From positions 212,926 through 276,925 of the forward strand of contig NW_027052602.1 of the NCBI RefSeq assembly GCF_958450345.1: a stretch of 64,000 nucleotides of DNA, in the 5' to 3' direction. The notes below the pieces were generated by a model. It worked only from the letters and a program-made list of their open reading frames with translations, was not told the origin of the DNA and made no database searches. Positions 57,601 through 64,000 of this stretch are shown piece after piece. Position 1 is the stretch's first letter, and each line of letters begins with the position of its first letter. Source of the stretch: Calliphora vicina (taxonomy: Eukaryota; Arthropoda; Insecta; Diptera; Calliphoridae). The position numbers and the translations under genes are program-made.

Positions 57601-60600
57601 CTAAAGAGCTAGAAAGCTAAATTTTTTTATATTTAAATGGCACGAGATTGTAGCTTTCTAACAATGTATAACTTAAGTAGCTAGCATAAATAGTACCCGA
57701 TATATATGCGGGTGTATCGGACATTTTTCGAAAAATGTCCCAAAATTACCCCAGTTTTTAACGACTTCATATAAATCGCAATTCTAAAGGCCCCTAAAGT
57801 GCTAGGAAGCTAGTTTTTTTATATTTGGATTGCATGAGATTGTAGCTTTCTAACAAAGTATAACTTAAGTAGCTAGCATAAACAGTACCCGATATATATG
57901 CGGGTATATCGGACATTTTTCGAAAAATGTCCCAAAATTACCCAGTTTTTAACGACTTCATATAAATCGCAATTTTAAAAGGCCCTAAAGAGCCAGGAAG
58001 CTAAATTTTTTTACATTTAGATGGCATGAGATTGTAGCTTTCTAACAAGGTATAACTTAAGTAGCTAACATAAATAGTATCCGATATATATATATATCGG
58101 ACATTTTTCGAAAAATGTCCCAAAATTACCCCAGTTTTTAACGACTTCATATAAATCGCAATTCTAAAGGCCCCTAAAGTGCTAGGAAGCTAGTTTTTTT
58201 ATATTTAGATGGCATGAGATTGTAGCTTTCTAACAAGGTATAACTTAAGTAGCTAGCATAAACAGTACCCGATATATATGCGGGTATATCGGACATTTTT
58301 CGAAAAATGTCCCAAAATTACCCCAGTTTTTAACGACTTCATATAAATCGCAATTCTAAAGGCCCCTAAAGAGCTAGAAAGCTCAATTTTTTTATATTTA
58401 GATGGCATGAGATTGTAGCTTTCTAACAGGGTATAACTTAAGTAGCTAGCATAAATAGTACCCGATATATATGCGGGTATATCGGACATTTTTCGAAAAA
58501 TGTTACAAAATTACCCCAGTTTTTAACGACTTCATGTAAATCGCAATTCTAAAGGCCCCTAAAGTGCTAGGAAGCTACTTTTTTTATATTTGGATGGCAT
58601 GAGATTGTAGCTTTCTAACAGGGTATAACTTAAGTAGCTAGCATAAATAGTACCCGATATATATGCGGGTATATCGGACATTTTTCGAAAAATGTTACAA
58701 AATTATCCCAGTTTTTAACGACTTCATATAAATCGCAATTTTAAAAGGCCCTAAAGAGCTAGAAAGCTAAATTTTTTTATATTTAAATGGCATGAGATTG
58801 TAGCTTTCTAATAAGGTATAACTTAAGTAGCTAGCATAAATAGTACCCGATATATATGCGGGTGTATCGGACATTTTTCGAAAAATGTCCCAAAATTACC
58901 CCAGTTTTTAACGACTTCATATAAATCGCAATTCTAAAGGCCCCTAAAGTGCTAGGAAGCTAGTTTTTTTATATTTGGATTGCATGATATTGTAGCTTTC
59001 TAACAAAGTATAACTTAAGTAGCTAGCATAAACAGTACCCGATATATATGCGGGTATACCGGACATTTTTCGAAAAATGTCCCAAAATTACCCCAGTTTT
59101 TAACGACTTCATATAAATCGCAATTCTAAAGGCCCCTAAAGTGCTAGGAAGCTAGTTTTTTTATATTTGGATTACATGAGATTGTAGCTTTCTAACAAAG
59201 TATAACTTAAGTAGCTAGCATAAACAGTACCCGATATATATGCGGGTATATCGGACATTTTTCGAAAAATGTCCCAAAATTACCCAGTTTTTAACGACTT
59301 CATATAAATCGCAATTTTAAAAGGCCCTAAAGAGCTAGGAAGCTAAATTTTTTTATATTTGGATGGCATGATATTGTAGCTTTCTAACAAAGTATAACTT
59401 AAGTAGCTAGCATAATCAGTACCCGATATATATGCGGGTATACCGGACATTTTTCGAAAAATGTCCCAAAATTACCCCAGTTTTTAACGACTTCATATAA
59501 ATCGCAATTCTAAAGGCCCATAAAGAGCTAGAAAGCTAAATTTTTTTATATTTAGATGGCATGAGATTGTAGCTTTCTAACAAGGTATAACTTAAGTAGC
59601 TAGCATAAACAGTACCCGATATATATGCGGGTATACCGGACATTTTTCGAAAAATGTCCCAAAATTACCCCAGTTTTTAACGACTTCATATAAATCGAAA
59701 TTCTAAAGGCCCCTAAAGTGCTAGGAAGCTACATTTTTTTATATTTGGATGGCATGAGATTGTAGCTTTCTAACAGGGTATAACTTAAGTAGCTAGCATA
59801 AATAGTACCCGATATATATGCGGGTATATCGGACATTTTTCGAAAAATGTTACAAAATTACCCCAGTTTTTAACGACTTCATATAAATCGCAATTTAAAA
59901 AGGCCCTAAAGAGCTAGAAAGCTAAAGTTTTTTATATTTAAATGGCATGAGATTGTAGCTTTCTAACAAGGTATAACTTAAGTAGCTAGCATAAATAGTA
60001 CCCGATATATATGCGGGTATATCGGACATTTTTCGAAAAATGTCCCAAAATTACCCCAGTTTTTAACGACTTCATATAAATCGCAATTCTAAAGGCCCCT
60101 AAAGTGCTAGGAAGCTAGTTTTTTATATTTGGATTGCATGAGATTGTAGCTTTCTAACAAAGTATAACTTAAGTAGCTAGCATAAATAGTACCCGATATA
60201 TATGCGGGTATATCGGACATTTTTCGAAAAATGTTACAAAATTACCCCAGTTTTTAACGACATCATATAAATCGCAATTTAAAAAGGCCCTAAAGAGCTA
60301 GAAAGCTAAAGTTTTTTATATTTGGATGGCATGATATTGTAGCTTTCTAACAAAGTATAACTTAAGTAGCTAGCATAAACAGTACCCGATATATATGCGG
60401 GTATACCGGACATTTTTCGAAAAATGTCCCAAAATTACCCCAGTTTTTAACGACTTCATATAAATCGCAATTTTAAAAGGCCCTAAAGAGCTAGGAAGCT
60501 AAATTTTTTTACATTTAGATGGCATGAGATTGTAGCTTTCTAACAAGGTATAACTTAAGTAGCTAGCATAAATATTACCCGATATATATGCGGGTATATC

Positions 60601-61430
60601 GGAAATTTTTCGAAAAATGTCCCAAAATTACACCAGTTTTTAACGACTTCATATAAATCGCAATTCTAAAGGCCCCTAAAGAGCTAGAAAGCTAAATTTT
60701 TTTATATTTAGATGGCATGAGATTGTAGCTTTCTAACAAGGTATAACTTAAGTAGCTAGCATAAATAGTACCCGATATATATGCGGGTATATCAGACATT
60801 TTTCGAAAAATGTCCCAAAATTACCCCAGTTTTTAACGACTTCATATCAATCGCAATTCTAAAGGCCCCTAAAGAGCTAGAAAGCTAAATTTTTTTATAT
60901 TTGGATTGCATGAGATTGTAGCTTTCTAAAATCGCAATTCTAAAGGCCCCTAAAGTGCTAGGAAGCTACATTTTTTTATATTTGGATGGCATGAGATTGT
61001 AGCTTTCTAACAGGGTATAACTTAAGTAGCTAGCATAAATAGTACCCGATATATATGCGGGTATATCGGACATTTTTCGAAAAATGTCCCAAAATTACCC
61101 CAGTTTTTAACGACTTCATATAAATCGCAATTCTAAAGGCCCCTAAAGTGCTAGGAAGCTAGTTTTTTTATATTTGGATTGCATGAGATTGTAGCTTTCT
61201 AACAAAGTATAACTTAAGTAGCTAGCATAAACAGTACCCGATATATATGCGGGTATATCGGACATTTTTCGAAAAATGTCCCAAAATTACCCAGTTTTTA
61301 ACGACTTCATATAAATCGCAATTTTAAAAGGCCCTAAAGAGCTAGGAAGCTAAATTTTTTTACATTTAGATGGCATGAGATTGTAGCTTTCTAACAAGGT
61401 ATAACTTAAGTAGCTAACATAAATAGTATC

Positions 61431-61432
<2 letters not shown>

Positions 61433-61470
<38 letters not shown>
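61433..61470. repeat. (AT)19 tract in a converted dyad
   Basis: TCCG(AT)19CGGA, again in the 'AGCTAACATAAATAGTATCCG' class of monomer (motif start ~61413). Confidence 0.95.
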
Positions 61471-61472
<2 letters not shown>

Positions 61473-62064
61473 GACATTTTTCGAAAAATGTCCCAAAATT
61501 ACCCCAGTTTTTAACGACTTCATATAAATCGCAATTCTAAAGGCCCCTAAAGAGCTAGAAAGCTAATTTTTTTTTATATTTAGATGGCATGAGATTGTAG
61601 CTTTCTAACAAGGTATAACTTAAGTAGCTAGCATAAACAGTACCCGATATATATGCGGGTATACCCCAGTTTTTAACGACTTCATATATATATATATATC
61701 GGACATTTTTCGAAAAATGTCCCAAAATTACCCCAGTTTTTAACGACTTCATATAAATCGCAATTTTAAAAGGCCCTAAAGAGCTAGAAAGCTAAATTTT
61801 TTTATATTTAAATGGCATGAGATTGTAGCTTTCTAACAAGGTATAACTTAAGTAGCTAGCATAAATAGTACCCGATATATATGCGGGTGTATCGGACATT
61901 TTTCGAAAAATGTCCCAAAATTACCCAGTTTTTAACGACTTCATATAAATCGCAATTTTAAAAGGCCCTAAAGAGCTAGGAAGCTAAGTTTTTTTACATT
62001 TAGATGGCATGAGATTGTAGCTTTCTAACAAGGTATAACTTAAGTAGCTAACATAAATAGTATC

Positions 62065-62066
<2 letters not shown>

Positions 62067-62106
<40 letters not shown>
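62067..62106. repeat. (AT)20 tract in a converted dyad
   Basis: TCCG(AT)20CGGA, about 630 bp from the previous tract and in the same monomer class. An intervening fused monomer (61684-61699) carries a further short TA run. Confidence 0.95.
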
Positions 62107-62108
<2 letters not shown>

Positions 62109-63459
62109 GACATTTTTCGAAAAATGTCCCAAAATTACCCCAGTTTTTAACGACTTCATATAAATCGCAATTTTAAAAGGCCCTAAAGAGCTAGAAAGCT
62201 AAATTTTTTTATATTTAGATGGCATGAGATTGTAGCTTTCTAACAAGGTATAACTTAAGTAGCTAGCATAAATAGTACCCGATATATATGCGGGTGTATC
62301 GGACATTTTTCGAAAAATGTCCCAAAATTACCCCAGTTTTTAACGACTTCATATAAATCGCAATTCTAAAGGCCCCTAAAGTGCTAGGAAGCTAGTTTTT
62401 TTATATTTGGATTGCATGAGATTGTAGCTCTCTAACAAAGTATAACTTAAGTAGCTAGCATAAACAGTACCCGATATATATGCGGGTATATCGGACATTT
62501 TTCGAAAAATGTCCCAAAATTACCCAGTTTTTAACGACTTCATATAAATCGCAATTTTAAAAGGCCCTAAAGAGCTAGGAAGCTAAATTTTTTTATATTT
62601 GGATGGCATGATATTGTAGCTTTCTAACAAAGTATAACTTAAGTAGCTAGCATAAACAGTACCCGATATATATGCGGGTATACCGGACATTTTTCGAAAA
62701 ATGTCCCAAAATTACCCCAGTTTTTAACGACTTCATATAAATCGAAATTTTAAAAGGCCCTAAAGAGCTAGGAAGCTAAAGTTTTTTTATATTTAAATGG
62801 CATGAGATTGTAGCTTTCTAACAAGGTATAACTTAAGTAGCTAGCATAAATAGTACCCGATATATATGCGGGTGTATCGGACATTTTTCGAAAAATGTCC
62901 CAAAATTACCCCAGTTTTTAACGACTTCATATAAATCGCAATTCTAAAGGCCCCTAAAGTGCTAGGAAGCTAGTTTTTTTATATTTGGATTGCATGAGAT
63001 TGTAGTTTTCTAACAAAGTATAACTTAAGTAGCTAGCATAAACAGTACCCGATATATATGCGGGTATATCGGACATTTTTCGAAAAATGTCCCAAAATTA
63101 CCCAGTTTTTAACGACTTCATATAAATCGCAATTTTAAAAGGCCCTAAAGAGCTAGGAAGCTAAATTTGTAGCTTTCTAACAAGGTATAACTTAAGTAGC
63201 TAGCATAAACAGTACCCGATATATATGCGGGTATATCGGACATTTTTCGAAAAATGTCCCAAAATTACCCCAGTTTTTAACGACTTCATATAAATCGCAA
63301 TTCTAAAGGCCCCTAAAGTGCTAGGAAGCTAATTTTTTATATTTAGATGGCATGAGATTGTAGCTTTCTAACAAAGTATAACTTAAGTAGCTAGCATAAA
63401 CAGTACCCGATATATATGCGGGTATACCCCAGTTTTTAACGACTTCATATATATATATA

Positions 63460-63982
63460 CAGTGGTGGCCAGGAATTTAAGACAAAAATTGTTTGCTAAA
63501 TTCCATGTAATTGTCAATTATTTTTTCAAATATTTCCACAAATATGTATGCATGAGGACTGTTTTAACACACAAGTGTGTTTTATTCGACTGTGTCAATT
63601 CAAACATATTCACCACGAACACATACAATTTTTCTACAACTCGACCAAAAAAATTTTTTTTAAATAAACATATTTTCTCACATTTATATCATAATAATTT
63701 TATTATTATAAAATATTCGGACCAAATTTTGTATTTTTAGTTCCATTAGTTTCGGTCATATCATGTTATTAACAGCGGATGTTCGCTGAGGTGGGTCAAA
63801 GTATTTCCACATATCTTTGTCCATATATGTTTTACCGATTTTTCCAAACATTTTTCAGAAACTAGAAACATTAATAATAAATTTCATACCCTTAGAGGTC
63901 CTTTTATTTTGGCTCTATCGCACTTAAAATTCAGTTGATGAAAAAAAATCATGTATTTGTCTTAAATTGGTGGCCACCACTG
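63460..63982 (-). mobile_element. Tc1/mariner-like MITE, copy B (523 bp), inverted relative to copy A
   Basis: The same element in reverse orientation: the GG-type terminal repeat is at 63460 and the CC-type ends at 63982. TA flanks are at 63458-63459 and 63983-63984. It differs from copy A at scattered bases, e.g. 'AGCGGATGTTCG' here versus the complement of 'CGAACATCAGC' there, and in the subterminal 'TACATG' versus 'TACTCG'. Opposite orientation, different host monomer and sequence divergence indicate a separate insertion. The 92-codon frame inside it is not a credible gene. Confidence 0.93.
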
Positions 63983-64000
63983 TATATCGGACATTTTTCG
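63983..64000. repeat. Satellite resumes after MITE copy B
   Basis: 'TATATCGGACATTTTTCG' is the right half of the dyad and the left arm of the palindrome, so the array continues past the window edge. Confidence 0.9.

Larger units (their letters stand above)
48237..63459. repeat. Satellite array, block 5 (~79 monomers)
   Basis: Same satellite. The left part shows a regular six-monomer order (1,156-bp period). The right part (54.6-62.1 kb) holds the longest (AT)n conversions. Four to six copies of a class with 'GAAAGCTCAATTTTTTT' cluster at 54.9-58.4 kb (near 54916, 55495, 55881, 56458 and 58379), which looks like a local expansion. Truncated joins occur at 51974 (GGATTGCACG to AAAAATG), 53118, 60930 and 63164. 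No gene is seen. Confidence 0.95.

Noticed and set aside
63462..63740. ORFs inside the MITEs (48070-48252 and 63462-63740)
   Set aside because: Short, AT-biased, not shared at equal length by the two copies, and without any transposase motif.

Overview
The window is eukaryotic, AT-rich heterochromatin with no host gene. About 57 kb of the 64 kb is one tandem satellite family with a monomer of about 192 bp, roughly 295-300 copies all in the same orientation. It is interrupted by five transposable-element insertions. The organism is most likely a fly (Diptera). Two insertions carry the mini-me/Helentron-type signature known from dipterans: a core 'TTTCCGACCCTATAAAGTA', (TA)n tracts, and (GTCY)n grown into long GTCT arrays. 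The LINE is of a type common in insects. A calyptrate fly is my best guess, but that is inference. Centromeric, pericentromeric or sex-chromosome heterochromatin would all fit.

Layout: satellite 1-22237; minus-strand non-LTR retrotransposon 22238-26238; satellite 26239-30471; mini-me-like element with (GTCT)270 at 30472-31688; satellite 31689-35425; second mini-me copy with (GTCT)135 at 35426-36102; satellite 36103-47712; Tc1/mariner-like MITE 47713-48236; satellite 48237-63459; a second MITE in opposite orientation 63460-63982; satellite to the end.

The retrotransposon is the only protein-coding content. ORF1 (PHD-like zinc finger, ATG at 25813) is open. ORF2 (endonuclease plus reverse transcriptase) has YADN instead of YADD at the catalytic box. 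It then runs into an internal deletion that puts its C-terminal part in another frame, so this copy is dead. All the short recurring minus-strand ORFs in the satellite are by-products of the 192-bp (64-codon) period.

The satellite is the most interesting object. Most monomers carry a 22-bp perfect palindrome (GGACATTTTTC joined directly to its reverse complement). Immediately before it lies a second dyad that can fold in two mutually exclusive ways. At least sixteen monomers have lost the palindrome through the same 32-bp deletion at a TACC microhomology. In the right-hand part of the array the second dyad has repeatedly become a pure (AT)n palindrome of up to 40 bp. The array has a layered history: about five or six monomer classes form higher-order units of about 0.95, 1.16, 1.31 and 1.65 kb. 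A 4.95-kb duplication copied the mini-me insertion, and a segment of about 0.9 kb is shared by sites 19,042 bp apart on opposite sides of the LINE. Three of the five insertions lie in the TA tract beside the palindrome.
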